DNA of 64,000 nt from Muricea muricata (GCA_963855995.1 OY979727.1:11524946-11588945); one strand, 5' to 3'; counted from the stretch's first letter, positions 1 through 11,380 are shown. Notes: a model not told the origin generated them from the letters alone. Translations and numbers: made by a program.

Positions 1-165
1 AACCAAAGCGACGAAGAAATGGGGAAAAAATTGCGAATGAACATGTGGTTTCGTCGAGAAAATTCAAAATCAAAATGGCGTCAGTCTTCTTCTCCGATCC
101 AAAGATGCAACGACAGTCGCTGCAGTGTAGTTGGACATCAACAAAGTTGGATTTTTATTACACAT

Positions 166-609
166 GTAAGTATTGTCTACGTATGTTTTAGTCATTAAAT
201 GTCATCTTCCTTGAAAACAATTCGGCCTGCTTACCAGGTTGAAATCTCGTTTTATTAAAATTTAATACAATTCAGATAAATGTCTTGTTCTATATGACTG
301 AGTTTCTTTTTTTTCTTTCTAACAGGACCGTATAAAGATAGCCGTTTGAAATGGAACACCGGGGACATGATTAAAACAGAACCTTTTTGAGGTAAAACAA
401 TTTTATCCAAAGCCTGCGTCATTTTGCTCTACCACTGATTAATTTTGTTCAAGAAATTAAATTATTTTTCGTCATTTGAAATTTTTCTAATTTTTATATC
501 TCACGTATCGAACTTTACATTGTAGATATTCCTTGTGAGAGAACCACCTGACAACCTGATGCGAAATGCCACAGCCAAAAAGTAACTTTAAGAGTATTTA
601 ATGGTAAGA
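166..609 (+). other. Exon-like segments bounded by splice consensus (non-coding or decayed)
   Basis: A GTAAGT donor follows the segment ending near 168. A pyrimidine-rich tract ending AACAG precedes a 66-bp segment (326-391) followed by GTAAAA. A TTGTAG precedes a 78-bp segment (526-603) followed by GTAAGA. The same lengths and borders recur at 60,246-60,311 and 60,446-60,523, and a diverged third-segment copy lies at 19,086-19,170. The 66-bp segment has stops in every frame. The 78-bp segment is open at 60,446 but carries a stop here. I infer a spliced non-coding transcript or a dead gene, and splicing itself is not shown. Confidence 0.35.
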
Positions 610-1084
610 AAACCAAATAATACAATATAATTACTATCATTGCAAACTCTCTATTACTCCCCCCCCCCCAACCATCGCGAGCGATTTAGAAATTTACTTG
701 AAAGTTTGTATAGCCCTGATCCTAGTAATGAATAAACCCCGTGCGCTATGTTTTAAATCTTTCCTCTCCAGTAAAACCACACCCACCCTATGGGGATTAG
801 CAGAGAATTTACAATGATGATATTATCATGTATATCTAGTGATGTCTGATAACTTACTTTAACGATTCCTTTCTTTTTCCTCAAAACCTCTTATGTCCAC
901 TGATACACTCTATACAAGAAACAGGGAAATTCAGATTTCCAGTTCAAATTCAAAGGCGATCCCGAGCTAGAATAAAGTGAGAATCCTGGCTCAATGAGTG
1001 TCTACATGACCTTTGAATTAAATGCCTTTCAATTGAACTGCAAGTGTGAATTTCTCGCTGCTTGGTTTAATTTCGACACGAAAT

Positions 1085-1345
1085 GTCCCCTTTCTTTACT
1101 CTAATCTAATCTTCTTCTAGTTTACCCCCTTCTTTCCCCAAGTACCCCTTCTAGGGCAGTAATATCCCCTTGGGCAGTAGTATCCTCTTTACTACAGTCC
1201 TTTTCTTTTTACTGCAATCCATTCTTCTTCCATTTTACCGCCTTCGTTCCCCAGTAACCCTTTCAGGACAGTACTCATTCTTTCACACCACTTTAACCAT
1301 TTCGCTCCCCCCCCCCCCCCCTCCCACCTGATTACCTATCCTATA
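1085..1345 (+). repeat. Pyrimidine-rich degenerate minisatellite with a poly-C tract
   Basis: This stretch is strongly biased to C and T on the + strand. Phrases such as TTTACT, CTTCTTC and CCCCTT recur at roughly 100-bp spacing, and it ends in a C run near 1,308-1,321. Counterparts lie at 13,470-13,760, 19,500-19,790, 54,410-54,650 and 60,975-61,200. Such asymmetry can form triplex DNA. The open frames across it are composition artefacts. Confidence 0.7.
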
Positions 1346-1422
1346 TTGTAAGTTATTCATTTGACGTAGTTACTGGAGAATTATTCATTCAGCTAACTGA
1401 CAGTTATATTATATGATAACTA

Positions 1423-1717
1423 CAGTGAAACGCATTTTTACTCATTTACTTTTAGTTCCACATCGTCGTTAACAGCATTAGTTAAGTACCCGGGTTCCGT
1501 TGACTACTGATATACCCTGTCAACATTCGCAACCCGGAGTACCCGGAATACACGACTAACTCATGGGTCTTACGAGTCTGAAGTGGGGATTGAACTCACG
1601 ATCTCAGAGACAACAGGCTCTTGCGCTGACAATTTAGCCACTTAGCCATCACTGTGCAGGATCAAACAATCCTACCAGAGAGATTTAAATTCCCTTGCGT
1701 TGACTTGTGTTTCACTG
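1423..1717. mobile_element. Mariner-like MITE (CAGTGAAAC ends, TA flanks) carrying a tRNA-like core
   Basis: The ends read CAGTGAAACGC and GTGTTTCACTG and are flanked by TA on both sides, as expected for a Tc1/mariner-type insertion. It has no transposase. The interior carries, on the minus strand (about 1,580-1,655), a tRNA-like segment with A-box-like and B-box-like motifs. Related copies are at 13,060-13,381, 19,874-20,195, 54,017-54,311 and 61,294-61,616. Lengths of about 295 and 322 bp reflect one internal deletion. Confidence 0.65.
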
Positions 1718-1898
1718 TAATTATTTTATAAAACAATTACTAAATAGTTTCCTGGGCAGCATTGCGTCATCCATGTACCTGGGATGTTGCTTGAGGTCCA
1801 GTTTTTCCCAAATATGTCAAAATCCTGCGCCCATATATTATGATACTACCTTGAACAAAACCTTCTTTATATTCTATTTTCAGTCATTTACCTAATCA

Positions 1899-3821
1899 AC
1901 AAGACGCCTGCTAAGGCGTTCACTCCGCCTGCCAAACGAAAATGGGCACAAGGCCAGGCAGGGCTGTAACTAGAGAGTTCATTGGGGGTGGGGTACATTC
2001 ACTTATTTCTGTTCTGTCCAACTAATTCCTTTTTAAATCAATTATTATTACGGTACCTTCCAAGGCATTTTAAGACATTGCTAGCACATCTTATGCAATC
2101 ACTAAGATAACCAAAAATCAATGTCTGAGTGACCTGCCAGGCACTCTGTCCAGAGTCCTAGTAGGATTGCATTTTTTAGAATTTAATTTAGATTAAAGAC
2201 TTTAATAGTACATATGTTAAACAAGATTCTTTTGCCATAATGCCACCAACAAATAGCTGTTTTATTTTGCAAGTAAAGAAAATTTTACTAAAAGTGTATA
2301 CAATACATCAGTCTATTAAATCCATCAATTTATTAAATCTATTCTGTAGCACACTGCCTGAAGTCTCCACGATATAATTTGTTGGGAAAATGTTGGCTAG
2401 CCTTTTGATATATTGACCAGCTTTGAATTAGATATTTGATGTGTTGATAAGGTGTCAGGTAAATATTTGGCATGTTTATAAAATGTTGGTAAGGATTTTG
2501 ACTAGTTGACAAGTTTTCGAGCAGACTTTTGACATGTTGATAAGATCTGAGTTAGTCTTTTGATATGTGGACAAGCTTTGAAATGGACTTTTGACATGTT
2601 GATATGCTCCTAGTTAGATTTTTGGCATGTTGACAAGATGTCGGTTAGGTTTTTGGCTTGTTGACAAGATGTCAGTTAGGCTTTTGGCTTGTTGAAAAGA
2701 TGTTGGTTAGGCTTTTGGCTTGTTGACAAGATGCCGGTAAGGCTTTTGGCTTGTTGACAAGATGTCGGTAAGGCTTTTCACTTGTTGAAAAGATATCAGT
2801 TAGGCTTTTGGCTTGTTGACAAGATGTCGGTTAGACTTTGACCTGTACATGCCCACAAGTTGTCAGTTAGACTTTCGACATGCTGACAAAGTATTTACTT
2901 CCAGAAAGCTTCAGGTGTCAGTTAAAACATTGGTATATAGGCAGGGTGTCTGATAAAGTTTTGGCAAATTAAGAAAGTGCCAGTTGAAATTTTACTAAAT
3001 TTAAGTTAAATTTTGTTCTTTTTTTATTTTGCATTTTTGAGTTTTTTTCTTGCTATTTTAATAATTATAGCAACAATCTTTACAGTAATCGACTTAAAAG
3101 TATTTCTGTGATCTGTATTTTCTGTGATATCCAATTTGAAATCCTTTCTCTGAGTCAACTATTCAACGTGACGTTCTAACAAAACAAGTATTAAAATCGC
3201 TCATAAAAACAACAAAAATTAAAAATTAGACTAAGCTATTAAGTCTGAAGTCTCCACGATATAATTTGTTGGGAACTTTAGACTAACATATGTATTTCTG
3301 GAATTGGAATGTAAAATGTCTCTTACCTTTTATTTGCCGTTTTAAAACATTTCTGGAGCAATTTTTTGATGAAGAACCTTCCTGTCCCTTTTTGTTGACT
3401 ATTACATGTTAAAAATTGTGTTTTGTATGTAGATATTTCAGTAGAATTTGCGTTCGATTCTTGTGTAGAAATTTCTAAATTTCCTTAAAAGTAGGAATAC
3501 AACAGAAAATGACGGAAGCACGCTCTCATCGCTCCTCGGTAAAGTTTCGCGGTGGAATTTGTCGTTTTAAAACATTTTGCATGAGAATTTTTGCACGTAA
3601 AACCTTCTTGCGGTTTAGATGTTCTAGCATACATGTTAAAATGCGTGTTTTGTTGACATATTCCGCTGGAAATTGAGTTTAAACGACGTGTTTAGGTCGG
3701 CTCACGCGGCTTGTGCCCAGCGGTATCACCCATTAGCGGCGGCACCGACTTCTGACACCGAAAAAAAAAAAACAGAAACCGGGCGAATTTAAAACTCCGC
3801 CTCGCCTACGGCAGGCGGAGT
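1899..3821 (+). mobile_element. Non-autonomous Helentron/HINE-like element, full length
   Basis: It begins at the insertion boundary with a short hairpin and the subterminal 12-mer, and carries a central 31-bp minisatellite. It ends with a GC-rich hairpin (CTCCGCCT/AGGCGGAG, 3,795-3,820) directly before an A run. In the opposite arm of palindrome 1 the matching position (30,191-30,200) is an uninterrupted T run, so this end was inserted into A/T homopolymer. A subterminal segment of about 220 bp appears twice (about 3,333-3,560 and 3,561-3,790). Direct 30-bp repeats begin near 2,359 and 3,245. The layout resembles DINE-1/HINE elements. The family assignment is inferred. Confidence 0.55.
2393..2905 (+). 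repeat. 31-bp minisatellite (GACAAGATGTCGGTTAGGCT core)
   Basis: At least seven near-perfect 31-bp monomers run from about 2,630 to 2,850. More degenerate copies occur upstream and a few downstream. The monomer contains TTGACAAGATGTC and GGCTTTTGGCTTG. It sits centrally in the rolling-circle-like element, where related non-autonomous elements also carry tandem repeats. Confidence 0.9.
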
Positions 3822-4009
3822 AAAAAGGCAATTTAATTTTAATTTTGTGAATTTCGATTACAAAACATGCCTTGGACTGTCGACCAATTGATTTCGTCAG
3901 GCGATTACAGACTTGTGAGAGGAGGGGGGTAGCCTAATTACTAAAATGTAGTGAAAAAAGGACTTTCCATCTAATGGTGGGAGCAGGTTGGCGGGAACAC
4001 TGGAGAATA

Positions 4010-4441
4010 AAGGTCCTGTCACAATGCAATTTTTCTTGCAACTTGAAATGCAATTCTACTATTGGGAGATGTAAAATTGGCAAATGCAAGTTTCCATCAC
4101 AGTTTGCTGGGGTTTTTTAACGTACCAAACATTTGTCACAAATTTACTTAAGAGTAGATTTTCCCTGTAGCAAAAAAGATGGCAAATGTCGATTTTACCA
4201 GAGTGCATGGCAGTCTGAAATTGTTTAAAAAGGCAAATTAACGTCTTTTGAAGAACAGACAGAAGACAATAGGTTATTTTCACACTTGTGTTAAAATTTC
4301 AATCCAGTAGCTTTGCTTCTTGTCATCTTTTCCCACGTATTCTTTCTTGATACCTGCAATGCATTCTGGTAAAATCGACATGTCGCCATCTTTTTTGCTA
4401 CGGTGAATGCAAGGAAAAGTGCACCGTGTGACAGGGCCTTA
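4010..4441. mobile_element. MITE with AGGYCCTGTCACA terminal inverted repeats
   Basis: The left end (AAGGTCCTGTCACA) and right end (TGTGACAGGGCCTT) are inverted. Inside, GTAGCAAAAAAGATGGC (about 4,168) and its inverted relative (about 4,386-4,402) form a second nested inverted repeat ending in CGATTTTACCAGA. The mirror copy is at 29,580-30,011. A shortened relative lacking the outer ends is at 9,795-10,035. The superfamily is not determined. Confidence 0.65.
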
Positions 4442-6768
4442 AGGGTAAGAGGTGGATAGAGAAGGAGACGGAGCAGTTACAAGTGCAAGAAAAATTGCCT
4501 TGAGGGTGGGAGGTGGATAGGAGGAGACGGAGCAGGATGTGGGAGTCGTGCAAGGTCGGGAGGTTAAAAAAGAACAAGGAATGTTATGTTTTTAATGCCT
4601 TTTAGACTTTTCTTGAGGCAATTAAAATTCAAACTGTCAAATCCAAACACTGTACAGAATGGCCGACTTTACGTGGTCTTTAGTTTTTACACAACCACTT
4701 GCATTGTTATCTTTTGCAGTTTGTTTACCATTTCAGTTATCTATCTTCAATAGAATTCTTTGAAATTTGTTTGTAGATCGACAAAATGCTTAACCTCCTC
4801 TCAACAACTGGCAGATTATGAAAAATGAAATTGTTAAAGGTATTGGAATATTGCATGTACAATATTGAATATGGGACAATTTGGGACAGTATAATTTTGG
4901 ACATGACGGTTTCATTCTCACCTAATTTGACGATTATTTTGTGGGTACACATACCGTGGAATCTCATGTGCTCCAGAAGCATTTTAATCTTAGAAAAAGT
5001 CAAATAATGATGAACTGTGTTTTAAAAGAAAGTTAGAATCTTATTTGGTTCAAATCAATTGAATTATGGCCCAAGAGTTCATGAAAACACATACAAAAGG
5101 CTTTCTTAAAAAACTGAAATATCAAATCTAGCAATTTTATATGTTATGCCTCTAAACAACACAATTCTGTTTCTAAAAATTGGTACCCTACTAGACCTAT
5201 ATGCATGATTTGGACATATTTATTTTTACCCATTAGAATATAAATTTGTGTTTAATCATTCGTGTTTGTCATTATTTGACTTTGTAATGTTGGTTAAACA
5301 TAAGGAGATTGAGGTGACTTTGCCAGAAACAAAAACATCCATTATTATACTAAAATTTCAATATATGTAGCAATTAAAACTAACCACAGGAAATATATTT
5401 CTACTTTTTAATTGAAATGTTTCTGTTATATGCACTATATCATATTTTTGATAAAAAATTACAACACCTATGTTATTTCCTGGTTTACTATCTCAATCAT
5501 CTTTTGTTTAAGCTGGCTTTGAGTGTTCATTTGAAAGTTTGGAAAGTTCATTTGAAAATCACAATAGTTCTCAATGTTATATTGGACCCTTTAAAGTTAA
5601 AAAAATACTTTGTAATATTTTATACTACTGGTAATTTATCTTAGGTACAGACTTTGTGATTTTGTACTAGAATGTTGACTTTCAAACTTTAAGATGAACT
5701 ACTTATTAAGGACAAAATAAGCTAGCATATTGTCTTTTGTTTACAAAGTGGAACTTGTTTGGAATTGAGATGAACTGATGCAGTTGTTCTTTAACTTTAT
5801 CAATTAATTACATATCTTAAATGAAAAAGAAAACCACAACTTGCCAAATAAATTCTGTGGGCTCTTTTTATTAGCAAAGAAAAGATGTGGCGGATGTAAG
5901 AATTTAAGAGTAAAAAAGTTTCCTTGGACTAAAAAAATTGACAGTATGCCAGATTTTCTAGATAAACAAGCAGTACAGATGTTGGCCAATAATAAGTATA
6001 AGTAACTACAATTTTTAATTTTAAAAGTTTTCTATTGATGCCTGGATACAGTAAATACTTTACCAGAGTTCTTCGTATTACATCGACTTGAAAAAGTTTT
6101 AAGTCACATGAAGCTTTTAGTTGATACTATGCAATTTCAAATTTTACAGACTTCTTAATTAACATGCCAAATTTACCTTGTTGAACATAAGGTCTTTCCT
6201 GAGAAAAAGTAAAACTGTCTGGCATTATATGGAGTAGAATAATTTAAATTAGTTTGAGACTTTGATTTGATAACAATTTTGATTTGTACTATTTACAATA
6301 CAAGTGACCGGGTTGTATCGGATATACAAACCCAAGCTGAAGGCGAGATATCTGACATACACAGATGCGAATGTTGTAAATGGCTTGTGAAACTCGTCAA
6401 TTTTATACATCAGATCTATAGCAAAGTGATTTTGAAAATACCGATTCTGTAAGATGAGAAAATGATTTCTTTTGTGTTTCCTGTATGATTTATTACTTTA
6501 TAAGTTTCTTAATTAAAATTACAACATATTGCCTACTGGAACTTTTTATATTGTTTGGTTGTGGTGAATTTGTATTTTGGCAATTGAAATATTTCTGAAT
6601 TTGTATGTGCATTTCCTTTGCTTCAGTTCAAGTTTACATTTCAAATATTCCACTTTGTAATACTTGCGTGGTAATAATAATATAAGAAAACAGGTTTACA
6701 TGGCTCTTGAATATAGTCTTTTCAACAAGTAAGTAAAGATGAATTTATACTTCAAAGAGATATGTTCC

Positions 6769-7287
6769 TAACCTGACAATGGTACCTTCCAAAAAGACTA
6801 AATTTAAATTGATTCTTCGAATAAATTTTTTACTTTTCAATCCAAGATCAATCTAAGTTATGTATTTCTACTTTTATTTTGGTCTCTTTAACACTGAAAC
6901 TATCAATTGTATATAAAGCAACTTCACTATCGAGTGACTTCATTAGTTGCTGGGCAAAGCCAAAGCATTGATTTTTCGGCTGTTTTCAATGAAAAATAGA
7001 ATTTTGCCCAAAGTTATCTCAAATAAATTATCACAATTTGAACAAAAAGCTTCTGTTCTTGTGCCGACCAGAAAAATGAGATGTCTGAGACTTTCTTTGT
7101 ATTTTTTTGCGAAAAATAGATCGCATGCACTGTTATGCAAAGAAAAGTGTAAGAGATTGGTTTCTGAAAAATGTCGTGCTACACACAATATTCTAAAAAT
7201 GCTTGGTTTTTATTCTATGTATTTTTGAATTTTTTGTTAAAAAAAATAAAGGTAGCAATGTTTAGTGCATTTCACATTGTCAGGTTA
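6769..7287. repeat. ~520-bp inverted-repeat element with TAACCTGACAATG ends
   Basis: TAACCTGACAAT at the left and ATTGTCAGGTTA at the right delimit ~520 bp. A related element of similar size sits at 37,762-38,306 in palindrome 2, with AACCTGACAAG-type ends. A wider nested inverted repeat involves GTCTTTTCAACAAGTAAGTAAA (split near 6,716) and its partner near 7,870-7,905. Mirror copy at 26,733-27,251. It is probably a MITE; no target duplication was identified. Confidence 0.5.
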
Positions 7288-8100
7288 GAAACGCAATAAG
7301 AAAAATGTGGCTCCGAACATTACAGCTTGGTCAATTTGGAATTTATAAAAAAATCGTTTCTTCGTTGTTTTTCGACGTTTTGAAGGGTTGTTTCGAGTAC
7401 AAAAAAGTATTTTTAGGAAGAATTATGTGCCCACGTTACATGTCTCAAAGCCATCAAAATTCGTTGGTAATTCGTGCATGTATTTTTTCTGACTTATAAA
7501 AGCACAATTGATTAAAAATGATATTTTTCTTTTGACAAAAATACCTTTCTTCTGTGAGGCTGGCTGTATTTGAAAAAGCGTTGGTCAACGCTCCGCCAAA
7601 ACTCGTGGGTTTTCTCCGGGTACTCCGGTTCTTCCCACTGGGAGAGTTGACAGGGTAGTTACATATGGTTATAAAAATGTGACTAACTTTTGAAAACCTT
7701 TCTACTTAGACTTGTTAAGCCTTCTCGTCATCTCTATCAGTTGCATGTTTTGAGCCACATGTTTTTCTTTGTAATTGTGAAACAACTCGTTATATGCTGG
7801 GTAAACCTTTGCAAAACTCTCAAAATTTATCACTTCAAGTTGTTTCATTGTTATAATATATTTTGAAGTATAAACATTTACTTACGTTGAAAAGACCCAA
7901 GTTTTTTAGGACTTTGTTCATTCACTTGTGTTATTGTTCTCTCTGCCATGTTCTGTTTTCTTCTGTTGTTATTTTAATAAGTACAATGTGTGGTAGTTAA
8001 TCTCTTTTTATTGTTATTCAAATTGTATGTAATCTTTACAAATTTTTTCAATAAATTGTTTACAAAATTTACTTGTGACCCCTTTTTAATTAAAAATTCA

Positions 8101-8114
8101 ATTCCCATGGGAAT
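8101..8114. promoter_or_regulatory. ATTCCCATGGGAAT palindrome, COE/EBF-like site
   Basis: This is a perfect 14-bp palindrome matching the known EBF/COE consensus ATTCCCNNGGGAAT. It is one of 16 intact copies in the window, next to the long hairpin module. Mirror copy at 25,906-25,919. Palindrome 2 has equivalents at 37,068-37,081 and 48,113-48,126. Function is inferred from the motif only. Confidence 0.4.
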
Positions 8115-8140
8115 TGAGAAATTGAATAAAAAAAATCCCC

Positions 8141-8258
8141 CTACCCCGGCCAGCTCCCCAAGTGCCACTTCCACCTAAGTAGAAGTACTTATACATGTAG
8201 TACAAGTACTTCTACTTATTCACGGTGGAAGTAGCACTCGGAGAACTGGCCGGGGTAG
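8141..8258. repeat. 118-bp hairpin with CTACCCCGGCCAG ends
   Basis: CTACCCCGGCCAG at 8,141-8,153 pairs with CTGGCCGGGGTAG at 8,246-8,258. Pairing continues inwards through CACTTCCACC/GGTGGAAGTAGCAC and AGTAGAAGTACTT/AAGTACTTCTACT. Equivalent hairpins lie at 25,762-25,879, 34,975-35,092, 36,924-37,041, 48,154-48,271 and 50,103-50,220. It could be a short MITE or a structured RNA segment. Confidence 0.85.
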
Positions 8259-8444
8259 CCGGCAAAGAGAAGACCAACTTTGCAAGTGCTAATACAATTG
8301 CTAAGTTGATCTTCCCTAGAGAGCAGCCGCGCGTACCTAACAAATTAAAACAACAAACGTTAGTGACTTAAGTACTTAGCATGCAAATTTGATTCCCAAA
8401 GCCAAAATGTCAAGTGCCCCCCGCTGATCCTACCAACTGCCTAC

Positions 8445-8569
8445 CTGCCTCAGTTCTAAGCTGTCTTCCTCAGTTCTAAGCTCCTGCATTCCATTCGTTA
8501 CCTTCACTTTCCTCACCATCGCACAGTCACTCACAGCTGATAAACCCGCATGCACCACCACCACCCCGA
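8445..8569 (-). other. Conserved exon-like segment (GVVVVHAGLS... frame)
   Basis: Read on the minus strand, GGTGGCAG precedes a 125-bp segment that ends GAGGCAG before GTAGGC, resembling an acceptor and a donor. The frame is open and conserved at 25,451-25,575, 34,655-34,782, 36,611-36,735 and the mirrored palindrome-2 copies. Between palindromes 1 and 2 I count about three synonymous and three amino-acid-changing substitutions, so coding constraint is not demonstrated. The peptide includes RKVKVTNG and QELRTEED. I do not recognise a family. Confidence 0.3.
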
Positions 8570-9092
8570 CTGCCACCCAATTTCGAAAATTAAAAGAGTT
8601 AAAATTTCGGTAAAGTATGCATTTTAAATGCAATTTATTTGGATATTTTAGATCAAACGTAAACAGAAAAAGCTCGTACATAAAAACAGGTGAGAATTCT
8701 ATTTAAAATTTGCTTGCAAAATATAAAACTTAATTCGCATTTTTCTTAGTTAATAGTATAGATCAATTTAGTTGATGTTGAAACCTACTCTTAACTGTTT
8801 TGTTAGAAGTGACGACAGATTTTGGTTTTTAAGCATACTTTCAAAAATTTTAATTCCTTTAATAAACCTAACCCCATGCAACTTACACACGGCGCACACC
8901 CTCGCAGTCCATACATTTAGCTAATAAATTACGTTATAAACAAAAAAGCAAAATAAAAAGATAAATTACGTTATCTCTAGCTACTTAAACCCACTTAGAC
9001 TGAGTTTTTGATTGAATTTTCAAACGTAAAACCTTAGCTGAATGGGCATGGGCTTTTCGTTGTGTTAACTGTTCCGGAGTAAATATAAACCT

Positions 9093-9334
9093 GGGGCCGG
9101 TTGTATCAAAGGCGTTTAGCTTAAACGGTGGATAAGTGAAATTTAAAAATCAGTTTTACACCTAGTACGGAACCGAAATTATGAGTTGAAATAGAATAAA
9201 TATTTAGTTTTATATACAATTGTTCTTCTCAGGTCAAATAACTTCAGCTGGTTTGTTTATACAACATGGAAACGTGTTTCATATTTTTGACTTATCCACC
9301 GTTTAAGCTAAACGCCTTTGATACAACCGGCCCC
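9093..9334. mobile_element. 242-bp MITE with GGGGCCGGTTGTATCAAAGG ends
   Basis: Terminal inverted repeats of ~45 bp run from the GGGGCCGG end through TTTAGCTTAAACGGTGGATAA. The copy at 24,686-24,927 occupies the same place in the other arm. The matching sites in palindrome 2 (near 34,091 and 36,060) lack it, so they are empty sites. A possible CAG duplication flanks it. Harbinger-like or another class is possible. Confidence 0.85.
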
Positions 9335-9679
9335 TGATACTTACCAAAGTCCAAGGCTGGGTCAAATAAGCATGAGAATTAGGCAAAAATAAAAAGCAAT
9401 TGAAACTCAACAGATTCACTAAAGTTGTTTTTTTTTTTGGCAACTTACATCCTTAAGTGTAGATGACATGCAATTTTTAATGCCGTAATTCTCACACTTA
9501 TTTAACCGAAACGCCTTCATTTGCATGGTACCTCGCAGCTGCTCTCAAACCACCTTCGTAATTTGCCAAAACAAATCTGAAAGCACCAAGATACTTATCA
9601 TATTAATAATCAAAGAGGATTCGCATTATGCAGTAATTACCATAAACAGACGCATCACCATTGAAACAAAGCATGCTGT

Positions 9680-9791
9680 ATTCCCATGGGAATTTAAAAT
9701 GCACAAAAAAATATAATGATCCTACTGATTTGCATGGATGTATGAACCAAATTAGCTAAGAAACAAAGAAATGATATATTCCCTTGGGAAT
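9680..9791. promoter_or_regulatory. Pair of COE/EBF-like palindromes 98 bp apart
   Basis: ATTCCCATGGGAAT lies at 9,680-9,693 and ATTCCCTTGGGAAT at 9,778-9,791. Equivalent pairs with 96-99 bp spacing recur at 33,508/33,607, 35,486/35,582, 49,600/49,696 and 51,568/51,667. In the opposite arm of palindrome 1 one member (24,189-24,202) has lost a C in one half-site. Confidence 0.4.
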
Positions 9792-9794
9792 TTA

Positions 9795-10035
9795 ATGTAG
9801 CAAAAAGATGGCGGGTGTTGATTTTACCAGAATGCCTTGCGGTCTGAAATCGTTTAAAAACTTAAGGTAAATTAACCTCGTTTGAGGAACAGACAGATAG
9901 GTTATTTTGTCACTTGTGTTAAAATTCCGTCCATTAGCTTATGTTAAATATCATTTCACTGCTATTCTTGATTGATACCCGCATTAAATTCTGGTAAAAT
10001 CGACATGCCACCATTTGTTTTGCTACGGTGAATTG
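9795..10035. mobile_element. Shortened relative of the 4,010-4,441 MITE
   Basis: It begins GTAGCAAAAAGATGG and ends in an inverted relative of that phrase. Its interior (GTTTAAAAACTTAAGG, GAACAGACAGATAGG, CACTTGTGTTAAAATT) follows the 4-kb copy. It lacks the outer CCTGTCACA repeats. Mirror copy at 23,945-24,186. Confidence 0.6.
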
Positions 10036-10935
10036 GAATACAAGTCAAATTTTCTCGCTTTTTAACCAGAGAACACATTCTTTAAAGGTAGAACGACGGA
10101 ATTGATCGTTTACAATCGACGCCATCTTTGTTGACGTTTGAAACACATGGCAACCACAAAGTATCTATTCATTATATCTGATCCTATCGAGCCATACATC
10201 TTTAAAGTATCATTCATAATACGCTAAAACTAACGATGAAATAGTAAATTGACACTAGTGTTTCGCTGTAAACAGCTGAAGTAATCTGCAGAGTCAACCA
10301 AGATGGCGCCCAATCACACGAAATGACGGCATGTGCAAACCAAAAATAGTGACCAAATGCATCAACTATAATTTAGTGGCATTATTACGAAACTTATTTT
10401 TGTAAAACGTTCAATCCTACATGTTATTTTGTTTTGTTTTTAGAAATATCCAAATCCAAATGTTAGAGACGAAATTTCCAGGCGTTAAGGTATTGTTTCT
10501 TTAAAAAATATTGTCGACATTTACCATATTTTTACCTGTTTTTTGACTCGAAAATTGACTGCCAAACTCCTAGGTATTCTATTTAATTATTTTGTTGAAT
10601 GTATTTGATATCAATGTTATTTCAATCCAATTTTTTTCTCTTAATTTGCTGTCTTCTCTTTTTCATTAACGAGAAATATCTATTAAATCCTCTTTGATCC
10701 CTCAATAATAAGTATCTTGTTTTCTACTAACTTGCACATTACCACTACTTTCTATTACAATGTCGTGTCTTCTCATTCTTGTGGATTGTTGTTTTGTGGG
10801 TCTTGTCGTCCAGGATCGTTCATTCTTTTCTTTTCTTGTGCGTTTTTTTCACATCCCATCACCCTTTACAATAGTAGAAAGAATTAAATCATGAGATGAT
10901 AGTTACGAGTAATTTATAAACTATAACATATTAAA

Positions 10936-11380
10936 CAATTATTGGATGAGGTTTTTGTGATATGCGGAATTATCAATGTCGAGGTAAGAGTTATCAGCCG
11001 AGCCGAAGGCGAGTCAGATAACTCTTACCGAGAGATTGATAATTTTGCATATCACAAAAACCGAATCCGATAATTGCTTTATTATACATTTTAAGTCTTT
11101 TTCCTCGAGCAATTGACGCATTTCGCCCTCGGAAGAGCTTAAAAAGGAAGATGCCATAACATGAAACAGAAAATATCGAAAAAATGTTGTTGCCATGCCA
11201 ACCATTGATGCCAACGAATACCGCATACTGTAATAATCTGCACCGTAGGCTCAACATCCAGATAACTCAGTTATCTGCTAGCAGATAACTGAGTTATCTG
11301 CAGATTGTGTGATAGTCGCATTTATCTGCATACAACTGATCAATCACAACGCATAAAACAACTGCAATGTATAATAAAAT
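10936..11380. mobile_element. Composite palindromic MITE (hairpin plus TTTTATTATACATTG repeat)
   Basis: A ~160-bp hairpin (10,936-11,095) pairs TTTTTGTGATATGC with GCATATCACAAAAA and GGTAAGAGTTATC with GATAACTCTTACC around GCCGAGCCGAAGGCGAG. It is followed by a region flanked by TTTATTATACATT and CAATGTATAATAAAA, which contains a second hairpin (CAGATAACTCAGTTATCTG, about 11,258-11,305). Relatives are at 22,247-22,910, 39,955-40,541 and 44,564-45,150. In palindrome 2 it sits at a different module, so it is a mobile family and not ancestral to the unit. Confidence 0.75.

Larger units (their letters stand above)
1..1898 (+). repeat. Part of the ~15-kb inverted unit, left of the 29.4-kb insertion
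   Basis: This stretch matches 59,924-61,797 in direct orientation and 53,841-55,728 in inverted orientation, with scattered substitutions and a ~28-bp length difference inside the MITE. It continues at 31,324 once the large insertion is removed. It contains exon-like segments, a pyrimidine-rich minisatellite and a mariner-like MITE, listed separately. No conserved protein-coding frame was seen. Confidence 0.9.
3822..8100. other. AT-rich distal module of palindrome 1, no gene seen
   Basis: The module is recognisably homologous to 37,060-41,300 in palindrome 2. Shared phrases include CATTATTTGRCTTT, ACAAAGTGGAAC and TACTATCTCAATC, several recurring at intervals, which suggests old internal duplications. 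It contains two inverted-repeat elements (4,010-4,441 and 6,769-7,287). Open frames here are AT-rich, appear on both strands at the same place, and are not kept in palindrome 2. Confidence 0.6.

Noticed and set aside
2393..2905. CRISPR-like array
   Set aside because: The 31-bp monomers are directly contiguous with no spacers. This is a minisatellite in an animal genome.
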